This document shows, in pieces, positions 10,960-24,380 of a stretch of 64,000 nt of DNA. Source of the stretch: Nematostella vectensis (Eukaryota; Cnidaria; Anthozoa; Actiniaria; Edwardsiidae); contig NC_064046.1 in assembly GCF_932526225.1 (NCBI RefSeq), forward strand, positions 10,441,719-10,505,718. The letters are read 5' to 3'. The notes beneath the pieces were generated by a model that did no database searches, had not been told where the DNA came from, and saw only the letters and a program-made list of their open reading frames with translations. Numbering within the stretch: the first letter of the stretch is position 1; every line of letters starts with the position of its first letter. A program made the position numbers and the translations under genes.

Positions 10960-13900
10960 TCATATTTATATTACACCATTGCCTATAGCGATCTCATTCA
11001 TAAAGGACAAAGACATCAAAAGACGCGCGTGGACAATCAAAAATGTTGAGGCGTATAGATAATAAAACACGTTGAGCAACAAGATTGTTGAGATAACAAT
11101 GGGCAGTGCGCATAGATAATCAACAGACGCGCGTAAACAATCAGAATTGGTTAGATGACAAACAACAGTGTGCATAGATAAACAATAGACGCGCGTAAAC
11201 AATCAGAATTGATGAGATGACAGTAAACAGTGCGCTCAAATAATCAACAGACGCGCCTGAACAATCATAATTGATGAGATGACAGTAAACAGTGCGCTCA
11301 AATAATCAACAGACGCGCGTAAACAATCAGAATTGATGAGATAACAATGAACAGTGCGCGCAAATAATCAACAGACGCGCGTGAACAATCATAATTGGTG
11401 AGATGACAAAGAACAGTACGCGCAGATAATCAACAGACGCTAGTGAACAATCAGAATTAGTGAGATAACAATGAACAGTGCGTGTTGATAATTAACAGAC
11501 GGGCGTGAACAATCAGAATTAGTGAGATAACAATGAACAGTGGGTGTTGATAATTAATTAACAGACGCCCGTGAACAATCAGAATTAGTGAGATAACAAT
11601 GAACAGTGCGCGTAGATAATCAACAGACGCCCGTGAACAATCAAAATTAGTGAGATAACAATGAACAGTGCGCGCAAATAATCAACAGACGCCCGTGAAC
11701 AATCATAATTGGTGAGTTGACAAGGAACATTGCGCGTAGATAATCAACAGACGCGCATGAACAATCATAATTGGTGGGATGACAAAGAACAGTACGCGTA
11801 GATAATCAACAGACGCGCATGAACAATCATAATTGGTGAGTTGACAAGGAACATTGCGCGTAGATAATCAACAGACGCGCGTGAACAATCATAATTGGTG
11901 AGATGACAAAGAACAGTACGAACAGATAATCAACAGACGCACGTGAACAATCAGGATTAGTGAGATAACAGTAAACAGTGGGTGTTGATAATTAATTAAA
12001 AGACGCCCGTGAACAATCAGAATTAGTGAGATAACAATGAACAGTGGGTGTTGATAATTAACAGACGCCCGTGAACAATCAAAATTAGTGAGATAACAAT
12101 AAACAGTGCGCGCAAATAATCAACAGACGCGCGTGAACAAGCATAATTGGTTTGATGACAATGAACAGTGCGTGTTGATAATTAACAGACGCCCGTGAAC
12201 AATCAGAATTAGTGAGATAACAATAAACAGTGCGCGCAAATAATCAACAGACGCGCGTGAACAAGCATAATTGGTTTGATGACAATGAACAGTGCGTGTA
12301 GATAATCAACAGACGCGCGTGAACAATCAGAATTAGTGAGATAACAATGAACAGTGCGCGCAAATAATCAACAGACGCGCGTGAACAATCAGAATTAGTG
12401 AGAACAATGAACAGTGTGCGTAGATAATCAACAGACGCGCGTGAACAATCAGAATTGGTGAGATGACAATGAACAGTGCGCGCAAATAATCAACAGACGC
12501 GCATAAACAATCAGAATTAGTTAGAACAAGGAACAATGAGTGTAGATAATCAACAGACGCGCGTGAACAATCAGAATTGGTGAGATGACAATGAACAGTG
12601 CGCGCAAATAATCAACAGACGCGCGTGAACAATAATAATTAGTGAGATAACAATGATCAGTGCGAGTAGATAATCAACAGACGCGCGTGAACAATCATAA
12701 TTGGTGGGATGACAAAGAACAGTACGCGCAGATAATCAACAGACGCGCGTGAACAATCAGAATTGGTGGGATGACAAAGAACAGTACGCGCAAATAATCA
12801 ACAGACGCGCGTGAACAATCAGAATTGATGAGATGATAATGAACAGTACGCGCAAATAATCAACAGACGCGCGTGAACAATCATAATTGATGATATGACA
12901 ATAAACAGTGCGTGCAAATAATCAACAAACGCGCGTGAACAATCAGAATTGGTGAGATGACAATAAACAGTGCGCGTAGATAACCAACAGACGCCCGTGA
13001 ACAATCAGAATTAGTGAGATAACAATAAACAGTGCGCGTAGATAATCAACAGACGCGCGTAAACAATCAGAATTAGTGAGATAACAATGAACAGTGCGCG
13101 GAAATAATCAACAGACGCGCGTGAACAATCATAATTGGTGAGGTAACAATGAACAGTGCGCGCAAATAATCAACAGACGCGCATAAACAATCAGAATTAG
13201 TTAGAACAAGGAACAATGCGTGTAGATAATTAACAGACGCCCGTGAACAATCAGAATTAGTGAGATAACAATGAACAGTGCGCGCAAATAATCAACAGAC
13301 GCGCGTGAACAATCATAATTGGTGAGATGACAAAGAACAGTACGCGCAGATAATCAACAGACGCTAGTGAACAATCAGAATTAGTGAGATAACAATGAAC
13401 AGTGCGTGTTGATAATTAACAGACGGGCGTGAACAATCAGAATTAGTGAGATAACAATGAACAGTGCGCGCAAATAATCAACAGACGCGCGTAAACAATC
13501 AGAATTAGTAAGAACAATGAACAATGCGTGTAGATAATTAACAGACGCCCGTGAACAATCAGAATTAGTGAGATAACAATGAACAGTGCGCGCAAATAAT
13601 CAACAGACGCGCGTGAACAATCATAATTGGTGAGATGACAAAGAACAGTACGCGCAGATAATCAACAGACGCTAGTGAACAATCAGAATTAGTGAGATAA
13701 CAATAAACAGTGCGCGCAAATAATCAACAGACGCGCGTGAACAAGCATAATTGGTTTGATGACAATGAACAGTGCGTGTTGATAATTAACAGACGCCCGT
13801 GAACAATCAGAATTAGTGAGATAACAATGAACAGTGCGCGCAAATAATCAACAGACGCGCGTGAACAATCAGAATTAGTGAGAACAATGAACAGTGTGCG

Positions 13901-14870
13901 TAGATAATCAACAGACGCGCGTGAACAATCAGAATTAGTGAGAACAATGAACAGTGTGCGTAGATAATCAACAGACGCGCGTGAACAATCAGAATTAGTG
14001 AGATAACAATGAACAATGCGTGTAGATAATCAACAGACGCGCGTGAACAATCAGAATTGGTGAGATAACAATGAACAGTGTGCGTAGATAATCAACAGAC
14101 GCCCGTTAACAATCAGAATTGGTGAGATGACAATAAACAGTGCGTGTTGATAATTAACAGACGCCCGTGAACAATCAGAATTAGTGAGATAACAATGAAC
14201 AGTGCACGCAAATAATCAACAGACGCCCGTGAACAATCAGAATTAGTGAGATAACAATGATCAGTGCACGCAAATAATCAACAGACGCCCGTGAACAATC
14301 AGAATTAGTGAGATAACAATGAACAGTGCACGCAAATAATCAACAGACGCTCGTGTACAATCAGAATTAGTGAGATAACAATGATCAGTGCGCGTAGATA
14401 ATCAACAGACGCGCGTGAACAATCATAATTGGTGGGATGACAAAGAACAGTACGCGCAGATAATCAACAGACGCGCGTGAACAATCAGAATTAGTGAGAT
14501 AACAATGAACAGTGCTCGCAAATAATCAACAGACGCCCTTGAACAATCAGAATTAGTGAGATAACAATGAACAGTGCGCGCAAATAATCAACAGACGCGC
14601 GTAAACAATCAGAATTAGTTAGAACAATGAACAATGCATGTAGATAATCAACAGACGCGCTTGAACAATCAGAATATGTGAGATAACAATGAACAGTGCG
14701 CGCAAATAATCAACAGACGCGGATAAACAATCAGAATTAGTGATACAACTGTCAGTTGTGGATGTAGTTGATTGCATAAATAATAAGAATTGTTGGAATG
14801 ACAAAAAGTAGTACGCGCACATAATTATCAGACGCGCATCAACAGTTAGGATGGCTGAGATAACAATGAG
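10960..14870. repeat. 62-bp minisatellite, about 62 units, with higher-order blocks
   Basis: The unit is ATCAACAGACGCGCGTGAAC followed by AATCAGAATTAGTGAGATAA and CAATGAACAGTGCGCGCAAATA. Spacing measured at 12311 and 12373 is 62 bp. Variant units (GCCCGT, GCTAGT, TGTTGATTA, and a shorter AGAACAATG form) recur in the same order far apart. For example, 11405-11520 matches 13327-13440, and the GTTTGATGACAATG variant recurs near 12150, 12270 and 13750. This indicates block duplication. Minus-strand ORFs inside are repeat artefacts. Confidence 0.9.
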
Positions 14871-15035
14871 CAGTACTTAAGATAATAACGCATCTGTATT
14901 TTACTAAGAGGAGTATGCGGTAATTAATTTGTTGCAGTGGAGATCTTTTCCACGACTCCTCGTCTGAGATGGAGCAACGAAGCGACAGATACGTGAGCTC
15001 CTGGCAGAGAGAGGGAGATTTGCGGTACCGTGCAA

Positions 15036-15570
15036 GGTCACGCCCTTTCCACTCGGGACAAGTACAGATGTACTGAGAATAGGGCATCCTTGGCATATTG
15101 ACATCGGCCCTTGGTCACGCCCTTTCCACTCGGGACAAGTACAGATGTAATTAGAATAGGGCATCCTTCGCATATTGACATTGGCCCTTGGTCACGCCCT
15201 TTCCACTCGCGACAAGTACAGATGTACTGAGAATAGGGCATCCTTGGCATATTGACATTGGCCTTTGGTCACGCCCTTTTTACTCGGGACAAGTACAGAT
15301 GTACTGAGAATAGAGCATCCTTGGCATATTGATATTTGCCCTTGGTCGCGCCATTTTCACTCGAGACAAGAACAGATGTACTGAGAATAGGGCATCCTTG
15401 GCATATTGACATTGGCCTTTGGTCACGCCCTTCTTACTCGGGACAAGTACAGATGTACTGAGAATAGGGCATCCTTGGCATATTGACATTGGCCTTTGGT
15501 CACGCCCTTTTTACTCGGGACAAGTACAGATGTACTGAGAATAGGGCATCCTTGGCATGCAACATAGGCC
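15036..15570. repeat. 77-bp minisatellite, about 7 units
   Basis: Unit begins GGTCACGCCCTTTCCACTCG and continues GGACAAGTACAGATGTACTG, AGAATAGGGCATCCTTGGCA, TATTGACATTGGCCCTT. Starts at 15113 and 15190 give a 77-bp period. Degraded half-units continue to about 15680. Several overlapping minus-strand ORFs are artefacts of the repeat. Confidence 0.88.
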
Positions 15571-15679
15571 TTCGACGACGCCCATTTTAATTGGGCCGTT
15601 TACAGATGTACTCAGAGTAATGCTTCTGTGGCTGTTGATCCCGGATCGCGCTCTTTTACTAGAGACAAGTTAATATGTA

Positions 15680-17690
15680 CTCGAAGTAGGCCACACTAGA
15701 AACAATTGCCATTTTGGACATACTAAAAAAGAGCATACGGAGAATTTCAGATTTACCGTGCTGAAAATTAATTAATATGGTTTTGCTCTAAAGTATGGTG
15801 TGGACTATTAACATCACAATGACCTCACTTCCGCCCTATCAAATCCCACCAATCACCAACCCTCCTCTCCCCACTCCAAAGTCCAAAGAGCTTTGATCAC
15901 AGGGGACATTAGTGCAGTGTCAATACATCTTTGCCTACTGGACAGAGTTACCAAGAGCATAAATCGTTTTTGTCTTGCGCCAGCGCTCTTTAAAACTAGA
16001 TTATTTTATTTGTTGTATATAATAGAAAATTCAAATAAAATCTTATTTTGTTGTGCGTCCGTCCTTTAATATAAAACACGAAAAGCCCAAATAGTCGTGT
16101 TCGTGAACCAGAAGAATAAATGCAATGCACCAAGAACTGGTATTCTACTCTGCCAAATTTCCGTCTTTGATAAGACTTCTTCATCAAATAGATGTACATA
16201 TGACGTCACAGCGTGCCAAAACCATGAACAACTTATGTTCATGGCACGCTGTCTTCTGTGCATCTATCAGAGCACGCAAAAATGAGATACTGTATATTTG
16301 TTTTACACAGTTTGGTGGTCACCAAGCCAGATAATCTAATCCTTAAACGTTGTGACCCTATATAAAAGAATTTTTTTCACCACAGGAAGCCCGCATAGTA
16401 GTCTTGTTTTCAGCCGGGGCCTGGGTCCTACGTTTCACTCCAACCCAGGGGTCATTCTTGTTCCCAGAGCTCCCCCGCTGTTGTCAGTCTACCCGCAAAG
16501 CGATTCCGATTTATTTCCAGTTCTCTAACGTTTAGAGACGCCCGCAAAGAAGGCTCTGTAACATGCAATTTTTAAAAATCCAGCTGACTAAAAAGTGTCG
16601 ATCAACCACCCCTTTGTATTAGGAAACTTGCCAACAGAGCATCCGCGATTTAATCAATACATTATCAGCGATATGTAATTGAATGTAGATCTGTTACTTG
16701 CTTGACGAATTAGAGTGATTTTCATTAGAGTGATTTTTTTATTAACCCGTGAACTACACTTTATCGTATTATACTTACTTTTTTGTGATCCGATTCTATT
16801 TTTCTCTTTTGTGTTTTACTGACTATTACCCATTGACTATCACACGTTGTTTCATTTGTGACTCGGTAATGTACGGGGCTGTAATAGGCCTTATAAATGT
16901 TCAGCCTTCTTTGTTATAACCAAATCTACACGTTATTTATGAAAATGACTTTATTAAATAGTTAAAAATAGCATTGTTCTCATTATTTTATAATTTCCTT
17001 CACACCCATTTAGGCCCATGCACAGTCGCTCTGACCTCTGTCACGCTCATATTAACTCGGCCTAAGCGCATTACGTGAGTCCAGGATGACCGCGAAGGAG
17101 ACTATACAACCATTTATTTAGAAAAATAAATATTTATAGCCAGGATGAGTCCGAAACTACACTATTAGATCGTAGTGTAGTAAATACAAGAGTTTCTAGA
17201 GAATCACTCTGCTTCGGAAGAATTGTACAAATTACACGAACAACCTTTATTAAGTAAAGTTTAAGAAGGCGTAACACGAAAATATATCAATGGCACGCAC
17301 GCAAAAGGCACAAACCTGGATAAGTGGACAATTCCTAATCCTTAATAACTGGATTTTTTTTACCGAAGAAACATCGTAGCAGCAAACTTGATATTAGTAA
17401 CCTTTGATTGTAATGCTACTAGGTTAAGGCACGGTTTAAGAGTGGTTTCAGGCCCGTAGCCGGGGGAGGGGGGGGGAAGGATAAGGAACATTGAGTACCA
17501 CCACTACGCGGTAGGACGAGATTTTGTAAGCGAACCCACCCGCTCTAAATCCTATTTATGGGCCTGGATTTACATAACTGCAATCAAAAGTTACTCCAAT
17601 TACGAGTTTACTTTGAAATCCATCAAGGGAAAACAATTGTTTGTCAATCGAAACCAGCAATTCGGAGAGAAAAGCTTGGACTGGCGGAAG
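15680..17690. other. Intergenic stretch without a recognisable gene
   Basis: No phase-consistent exons were found. It holds a 43-bp imperfect hairpin at 16209-16251 (CAGCGTGCCA ... TGGCACGCTG). It also holds the phrase CTGCCAAATTTCCGTCTTTG at 16150, which recurs in similar form near 23523, so part of it is an interspersed repeat. A poly-G run lies near 17470. Confidence 0.5.
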
Positions 17691-17699
17691 CCCAATTCC

Positions 17700-17705
17700 T
17701 TTATT
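17700..17705 (-). terminator. Poly(A) signal AATAAA for the 518-aa gene
   Basis: Read on the minus strand as AAAAATAAAGG, about 50 nt downstream of the stop codon at 17755. It is the nearest canonical hexamer. Confidence 0.6.
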
Positions 17706-17754
17706 TTTGATAGATGTTTAATTCTAGGAATCGAAATATCCACTCTATTGAGAA

Positions 17755-20700
17755 TCATCGCCGCCTTTTCGCGGACTTTCTTCCAGACTTACACCGCCCG
17801 GTGGATGGTCTTATTAATCTCAACGTTGGGTTTATTCCACGAACCGCCATCCCTTCAGAAGTTAAAGAAATCCGCCTTTGGGATGAGTTGCTCTTACTCG
17901 GGACAATCCCCTTATCGATCACCTTGTCTTCGTACGAAGCATTCGATTTAGATTTCGCTTTGATCATTTGTTCCTTACACGGGTGTTCCAAAGTCCGTGC
18001 GATCTCTACAATGTCATAGCACTCGGAAGCCTTCAGGTCGTACTGTGCCCGCATTGCCCGTAGCGTGGGAATCGCTCTCCCGCAGGAGTGTTTATACCCA
18101 ATACCTTTCTTTTGTTTACACGCTTCGCAATAAGCCGGTCGAGGCAAAGGTTTGGCGTTATTTTCAGAGGGTGAGTTACTCATAGTGTGTGCAGGTGCTG
18201 ATGAAACTCTTTGATTTTTTTTAGTACTCATTTTTTCTTCTTCAAATTTCTTCTCCTTAGGGCGTGTATCAGGAAACATGGATCCCAAAGTAAACGATAC
18301 GTCCATATCGTAGCCGCTCTTACGAAATGTCAAAATGTCCGATTCATCGCCAGATACTCCTGACCCCTTTGAAGTGTTAGACGCCACACTATTAATCCTA
18401 GCAGATGATCCCCTTAGTTTGGAGCTTGGAGTCTTTGGCCTCGCGATGGACCCCGTCCTTGCGCTTACCACGCGAGTCCCATTTCCAGGTTGCCTGGTAT
18501 TCTTCCCACTGGTAACTCTATTCCTAGACTGCGTGGCAATAACACTTTGCCTGGCTTTTTCTTCTTTCAATCTCTCCCAAAGGATTGTTTCTTCCTTGAC
18601 GTTTTCAAGCTCTGCTAGTCGATGCATGAAAGGGTCGACCTTTTTTGAGCCCCGAAAACAAGCGTCCTCGACTTCTTCATCCACCCAGGTCTGAGGGTAG
18701 GGGTCATGAAATCGGAACTCCAAATCACCCGCTTCTTTAGTTTCAGGAACAAAAAGTTCATCAAACTGCTCATCTGATTCTATCCATGTCATTTTTGCCT
18801 TCTCGTCCGCCTTCTGCAGTTTCTTTTCTTTCTTTTTATCCATGTCTGTGCTGGACTTAGTAGTAGACTTGGCAGATTGAAAGCGTGATAGGCATGATGC
18901 TGGTCTTGAGGGCGGGGCCAGTAAGGGTGATCGATGGGTTGGGGAGGGGCTTCTTCGTTCCCTAAGAAATAACGGGGGGGCATCAGATCTCAAGTACTGT
19001 ATTATTGTGGAAAAACTGTGTCTGTGTGCACATCTAGAAATGATCCATACTCTTTCAGCGGAAGGAATTTCTCAGATCCTCCCCGATCTCCACCCTTCCA
19101 TAAGATTGGTATAAGTAAGCTTGGTACTTATTTAAAATGCGTTACCATGGCCACCACCAATACATAGTTTTGAGGAAGCTAGCCAATAAGCGTGCAGTTT
19201 TGATTGACTCGAGAAGGGACCGTCGTGTTCTGATGTCCACTCAAGCATTTCTTTGCCTCGCTGATTGGCTAGTGAAGCTTATGTGTGCGTCTCTCGCATC
19301 CTCGTTGGTTTTAATCGACTGACTTTACAAAACTGTCAAGGTGGCCACGCTAGCGCGCGTCGTATCAGATAGCACGTTTCTCTCATCCCTATTGGCTTAC
19401 TTTACAAAACTGTCAAGGTGGCCACGCTAGCGCGCGTCGTATCAGATAGCACGTTTCTCTCATCCCTATTGGCTTACTTCACAAAACTGTCAAGGTGGCC
19501 ACGGTAGCGCGCGTCGTATCAGATAACACGTTTCTCGCATTCTTATTGGCTTACTTCACAAAACTGTCAAGGTGGCCACGCCTGTGCGCGTCGCATTGTA
19601 AAGACCTAAACAAACAACAGATGTTCAAATTACCATCTTGGGGAAGCTAGATAATTTTTCTCAATTCTAACACTTTGACATAAAAAAATGTTAACTGTTC
19701 CATATGTTTTTAGTCTTTATGAAAAAAATGGAAAAGATATAACGAATGGAAACATTTGTTACTTTATCTGGAATATGATAATATTACACAGAAATTTAAC
19801 TATAATAGAGAAACTACACACATAAAACTTGACCACGGCTCTCAAAAAGCAGCGTAAAGCGGTTTATTTGATGACAAAATAGCAACTCGTCCCTTGGAAT
19901 CGCTCGTTTTATGGCCGAATCTCGTTTTATGAAAACTGTATTTATCACTACGTTGTGAGGGAGAAAGCTTTATGCCACTGATCTAATCTCAACACCATTT
20001 TCATTGATAACCTGTTTGAACCTATAAAAGCGTTAATGATAATGCCCATTACCTCTCTTGCCGAATCCTTGCTGGCAGCGTTGATGGCCCGAGGTCTGTG
20101 ATTGGCTCGTTTGGTCCTTGAGTGGCAGGAATCTCTCGTCTGCTGAGTGCTGCAGCTAGTTGGCTTCTCCTTAGTGCCGGGCTTGATACACCATCATTGT
20201 TCATGTAGTGCTAAAAAAATAGAAAAAAGGGGTCAGTACGCAGCTCTTACAAGCTGCAATTTGATTGGGCAAATGAACAATATCCGCACCTCGACACAAA
20301 GAACGAGAAGAATAGAGACAATAGAACTCCTTTGTAGAGCAAAGATAATAGGAGACAAAGCAGCTGCGTACTTACTCGAAAAAAGCACCCTTTACAACAC
20401 TATTATTGTTTATGTAATGCTAAAAAAATACAAAAAAGCACTCTTTAAAACACTATTATTGTTCAAGTAATCATATAGTATATGATTATATAAAACTTCT
20501 CTTGATACCCATTCATTTAATGCTATGGCATTCGAAATGCACCCATTGGAAAAAAGCTCCCCTGATACGACTGTTATTTTTCATAATCAAGACCATGAAC
20601 AATCTATTACTGTGTTTTTCAATATTTTGCCCATGCTTTCTAAAAGCTTATTGCCTTTTGGTTCACATCATGCAGAATTCTTGAGGCATTTCTAATAGGC

Positions 20701-23263
20701 CACATTGGAATGGATTCTAAATGTGCCACCTTTTAGCAAAGTAATAACAAAGGGAAGAGGACCAAATGAATTCAGTTAGTTTCAATGACAGAATTCAGAT
20801 AATGGTTTAGCAGTTGGGAATTACAAGATTTTACAAAATGACAAGAGTTGCAGAAAATTGAAAATCGTACTAAGGAAAATGAAACAAAATCCCTAATCCT
20901 TATCATTTTCATTATTTTTCTCTATTCCCAATTAGTATAGGCCATAGCATGGGCGAAGTAAAATCTGGGATTGATTTCACATGTGTTTCCAATGCTTTAT
21001 GTAATTTCCCAAGCTGTCTTCGGCAAGGGCAATTTTGAAAACAATGAAACCCAAGTGAAATTAATCCCAAATTTTAAAAGGAACCAATGTTATTACATGT
21101 TTAATGGAAAAATGCAGGATGCAAGGACATCCAATAGCAGCAAAGATATTTTGCCCTCAATAAAAAAAGTGCCCCGCTCTTAGCCAATCAGCATTGCGTA
21201 AATATGCCCTTTATATTATAAGCTCTTTTATATATCTTGTTCAGCACAGTCAAAAAGGTGTATTTTTAATAAGTGAAAATTCAAAGAGCCTATTGGGATG
21301 TTAAAATGAAACATCACAAAATTGTTTTGATTTTTTTTAGTTCAAAACTCAATTTTACTACACATGAAATTAAAAATATCAGTTAAAAATGTGGATACTG
21401 AGTTGATCCTCATAGCATTGAAAAGGGGTATTTGTTTTACTTGATCTCGTCAAATACTGCAGTTGAACAGGATTCACCTGGCCTTGTCATTATTGCTATT
21501 CTCAGAATGAATACTGTATTTGATATCCTACTCTATCCTACTCCTATTGTAGTTGTATAATATTTACCTTAAAACTGTAGACTCTATACGTGTGTTCATG
21601 TATTTACCTTAAAACTGTAGACTCTATATGTGTTCATGCATTTACCTTAAAACTGTAGATTATATATGTATTTATGTATTTACCTTAAAACTGTAGACTC
21701 TGTGTGTGTTCATGTACTGATTCACATCACGGACTTGTTGTGTCAGGCGCTTGAACAATTGCTGCAAAATTTATGCAAGATAGATGCTTTGAGCTTGTGA
21801 TATTGTATACAATATACCAGCTGGAAACGCCTATTCTACTTATACCTGTCCTCCAAGCACTTATAATTATTTATAACTTGTTAGCGATGTATCTCCTCTT
21901 TTTAACAAGAAAATGCTTTATATAATAATAATAATTTTATCAACCCCTTGTATAAACCTATCTCTGTTTTAGTTTGCCTTTTAAAACAAACAAAATGTTT
22001 TTGTAGAGTGTTTATCTTTTTTATTCTTTTTTATTTAGTGCTTTTTAGATTCAAGGAGATATTTCATGAATTGTTTTAAAAGACCCAATGGGAATAAAGA
22101 ACTGTTTTTATTGTGACAAAGGCAGCTGTTAAGAATATAAAGGTTCAATGTTATAACCTTGAAAATACACTATGGAGATTTGATAGGACAAAAGGTGATA
22201 ACTAACCCATTTATGCTTTTATTAAAAAAGACAAATAAATTTCCTTTTATTTTATGAGTAGATTGTAGTAAATGTGAGATTATTGCAAAATATAAAAACA
22301 GTTATTTTTTTTCCCCAATTGTTTCCCCTTATGTGAATCAGAACATATTTCCACGTTTTAACAGGAAGTGAGAATTTTCTCACCAGCTGGACAATTTTTT
22401 TGGTGTTTCTTAGATCACTACCCCCCCCCCCCCCCCCCATATTTCAGGCACAAACACTAGTTCCTTAAAAAATATTTGTTATTCCTATAAATACTTACCA
22501 AAGTAAGTTTGAATTCTTTCACAGTATCTACGTGACATAAACATAAATTATCAGTATAAGCAGTAATAATAAAATCAAACAAAGGGGAGCTATTCAAAAT
22601 CGTTTGTGTAAACAAGCGGTAATGTGTCAATGAAATTTGGACTCTAATTTGTCTAATCTCGGAAAGTATTCCTGTAGTTAGGCATCGCTGTGATAATAAA
22701 TTCACCGGCAATCATTTTGACAATCCCTCAACAACCACACTCTCTCGGTCTTCATCTTACCGTCTATTTCATCGTCACTCTGGTCTAAGAACAAGTTGCT
22801 TGCAGAACTTCGGGTAGAAGTAGCGCTTTTCGAACGGTTTCCCTGGTGAAGGGAAAATTTGAACAACGAGAATTATAACTTGTCATGGAATCACAACCGT
22901 GACCAGAACCTAACGACGAGAAACATTATATAAATACTTTACGAACCTTAGAATAATTTCTTGAAGCTGTAACATCCGCAGTTAACCTCCCGTCAGAACG
23001 GTACCAATCCCTGTTTAAGCTACGACCACTGAATAAATCAAAATTCAAGAGCACACATAAGCTTTATACACAACAAATGATCAATTCATAAAATACAATC
23101 TAAGTTGAATAGAACCTAGGCAATCTATCAAGATTTTAGACCTCTGAAATGCGTTCTTCTTGGCTGTTAATTTGGGGTCTGGTATAGGCCAACTTTGTGA
23201 GTACACCGCAGCAATGGAATCGGGATTTTGCGGGATCCATTCCGATAGAAAAGCGACCGCCAT
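17755..23263 (-). CDS. Unrecognised ~518-aa basic protein with C-terminal Cys cluster (5 exons)
   Basis: Exons on the minus strand: 23142-23263, 22947-23028, 22761-22842, 20053-20116, 17755-18961. Every junction has GT-AG borders and closes in phase, giving 519 codons including the stop. It begins MAVAFLSEWIPQNPDS. The middle is low-complexity, Ser/Arg/Lys-rich and probably disordered (RERRSPSPTHRSP, SVASNTSKGSGVSG). A more ordered block lies at about residues 175-235 (WIESDEQFDELF, FRFHDPYPQTWVDEE). Cysteines at about 395, 398, 410, 431 and 445 with a nearby His (CEACKQKKGIGYKHSC) suggest metal binding. The C-terminus is strongly basic (GRKSAKRRR), consistent with nuclear or microtubule-associated roles, but this is inference. 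An AATAAA at 17700-17705 lies about 50 nt after the stop. No family was recognised. An extra exon in the 2.6-kb intron cannot be excluded. Confidence 0.78.
19322..19600. repeat. 78-bp tandem repeat, about 3.5 copies, intronic
   Basis: The phrase ACAAAACTGTCAAGGTGGCC recurs at 78-bp intervals (19324, 19402, 19480, 19558), each followed by CGCGCGTCGTATCAGATA except the last, which diverges. It lies in the intron before the last exon of the 518-aa gene. Confidence 0.85.
20117..22760. other. Long intron of the 518-aa gene
   Basis: AT-rich. Contents seen: a four-copy 38-40-bp tandem repeat at 21563-21713 (TTTACCTTAAAACTGTAGAC), a duplicated AAAAAAATA-type phrase near 20205 and 20420, and a poly-C run at about 22420-22438. 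No exon with good borders and phase was recognised here. Confidence 0.5.
21563..21713. repeat. 38-40-bp tandem repeat, 4 copies
   Basis: TTTACCTTAAAACTGTAGAC starts at 21563, 21603, 21641 and 21679. Spacers vary in TATA/TGTG content. Confidence 0.85.
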
Positions 23264-23925
23264 TTTGGTGTCTGTGATCAGTGTTTGGAATAATTAGGAC
23301 GGATTGAATACTTACTAGTGGTATTCTCTTGGTAGCATTCCCTTGGTTGCTATTTCACGGGCCTAAACAATGCTTTGGTTACGGTAATTTGAGCACTCCA
23401 AAGTGATAAGCCACACCACAGGGCACCCGTAATGATAGTGTCTGGCTTTGCCACCGCAATCGGTATCTCAAGCTCACGGTATGTGATCTGACTCTTATAC
23501 ACCAAAAACTGGAAATCGACTCTGCCAAATTTTCGTCTTTAATAAGACTTCTTCAGGGCAGACTGAAGAAGGTGAATCGTTACAAGCTTAATTACATCAG
23601 AATAGTGGCGCGAGACGCAAAAACATTACAACTGACAAAAACGCGCATTTTCTAGAATAGCGCGCGCTATGGATAAAAAGAATTTACACATCTCTACGTA
23701 GGTTCCTACTACAAAAAAGGTCATCACTATTAAGACGCCGCGGGTAGATAGACTGAAGCCGATAAGCCCACTGGCCTTCCCTTTCCCTAAGCTGAGCCTC
23801 AGAGTTACACTTTTGTTATGGTACAGCTTATAGATAAGTGTAACTCGCACTTGGGTTGCCTGTGCCGCGATCTGGCAATAACTCTTGAACGGATGAGGGC
23901 CTTTAAAATAATAGCCTAGCGGTAG
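23264..23925. other. Upstream flank of the 518-aa gene; no gene seen
   Basis: Contains probable promoter sequence just above 23263. Near 23520-23560 it carries the dispersed phrase CTGCCAAATTTTCGTCTTTA with AATAAGACTTCTTC, also found near 16150. No coding signal. Confidence 0.4.
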
Positions 23926-24057
23926 ACTTTGATAGTTTTTCCGTCACGAAAACCCCGAAAACACGGAGTTCGCATAACCCGGCCGTCATCTTGGATAATG
24001 CGCATTTTTCTTCCACCTCCCACTGCGGAGCGCATTATAAGATGGCGGCCGTGGTTT

Positions 24058-24169
24058 CCCTGGGTACCAGAGGCTCGAGCTTCACTCCTACAACACGTGC
24101 CGAAGCGGCGACGACGTCAGTAAAGGGCGCATAGTAAACGAACGAAGATCAAGACGCTGGTACCCAGGG
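24058..24169. mobile_element. Short MITE, CCCTGGGTACCAG family
   Basis: Inverted termini CCCTGGGTACCAG (24058-24070) and CTGGTACCCAGGG (24157-24169). The interior begins AGGCTCGAGCTTCA and ends with AGTAAACGAACGAAG, the reverse complement of the CTTCGTTCGTTTACT motif amplified in the 24677-26281 copy. The adjoining 23928-24050 segment (CCCGAAAACACGGAGTTCGC) is shared with 24620-24670 and, reversed, with 40430-40515, so a larger composite element is possible. Confidence 0.7.
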
Positions 24170-24269
24170 TACCTACATGTGGCCTACTAATAAATCAGAC
24201 TATAAGAATGTACCCTTCTAGCTGAGAGCACTTCTTTCTCTATTTAGCGCTTAGGGAGCGGTCATTAAT

Positions 24270-24380
24270 TACTGGGGGGGGGGGGGGGGGGGGGCGGCAA
24301 AACCCTGGGCTCAAAAATTTTGGCACCGCCTCAAATCTAAGCCCAAAAATCGTGACCCCCAACCCCCCCCCCCCCCCCTA
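24270..24380. repeat. Poly-G / poly-C runs
   Basis: An uninterrupted G run near 24275-24293 is followed 70 bp later by a C run near 24363-24379. The intervening sequence is imperfectly self-complementary (TTGGCACCGCC, GGGCGCCCAAAAATTT). Confidence 0.8.

Noticed and set aside
12333..14016. Minus-strand ORFs with VHARLLI repeats
   Set aside because: Generated by the 62-bp minisatellite, with no start context or exon structure.
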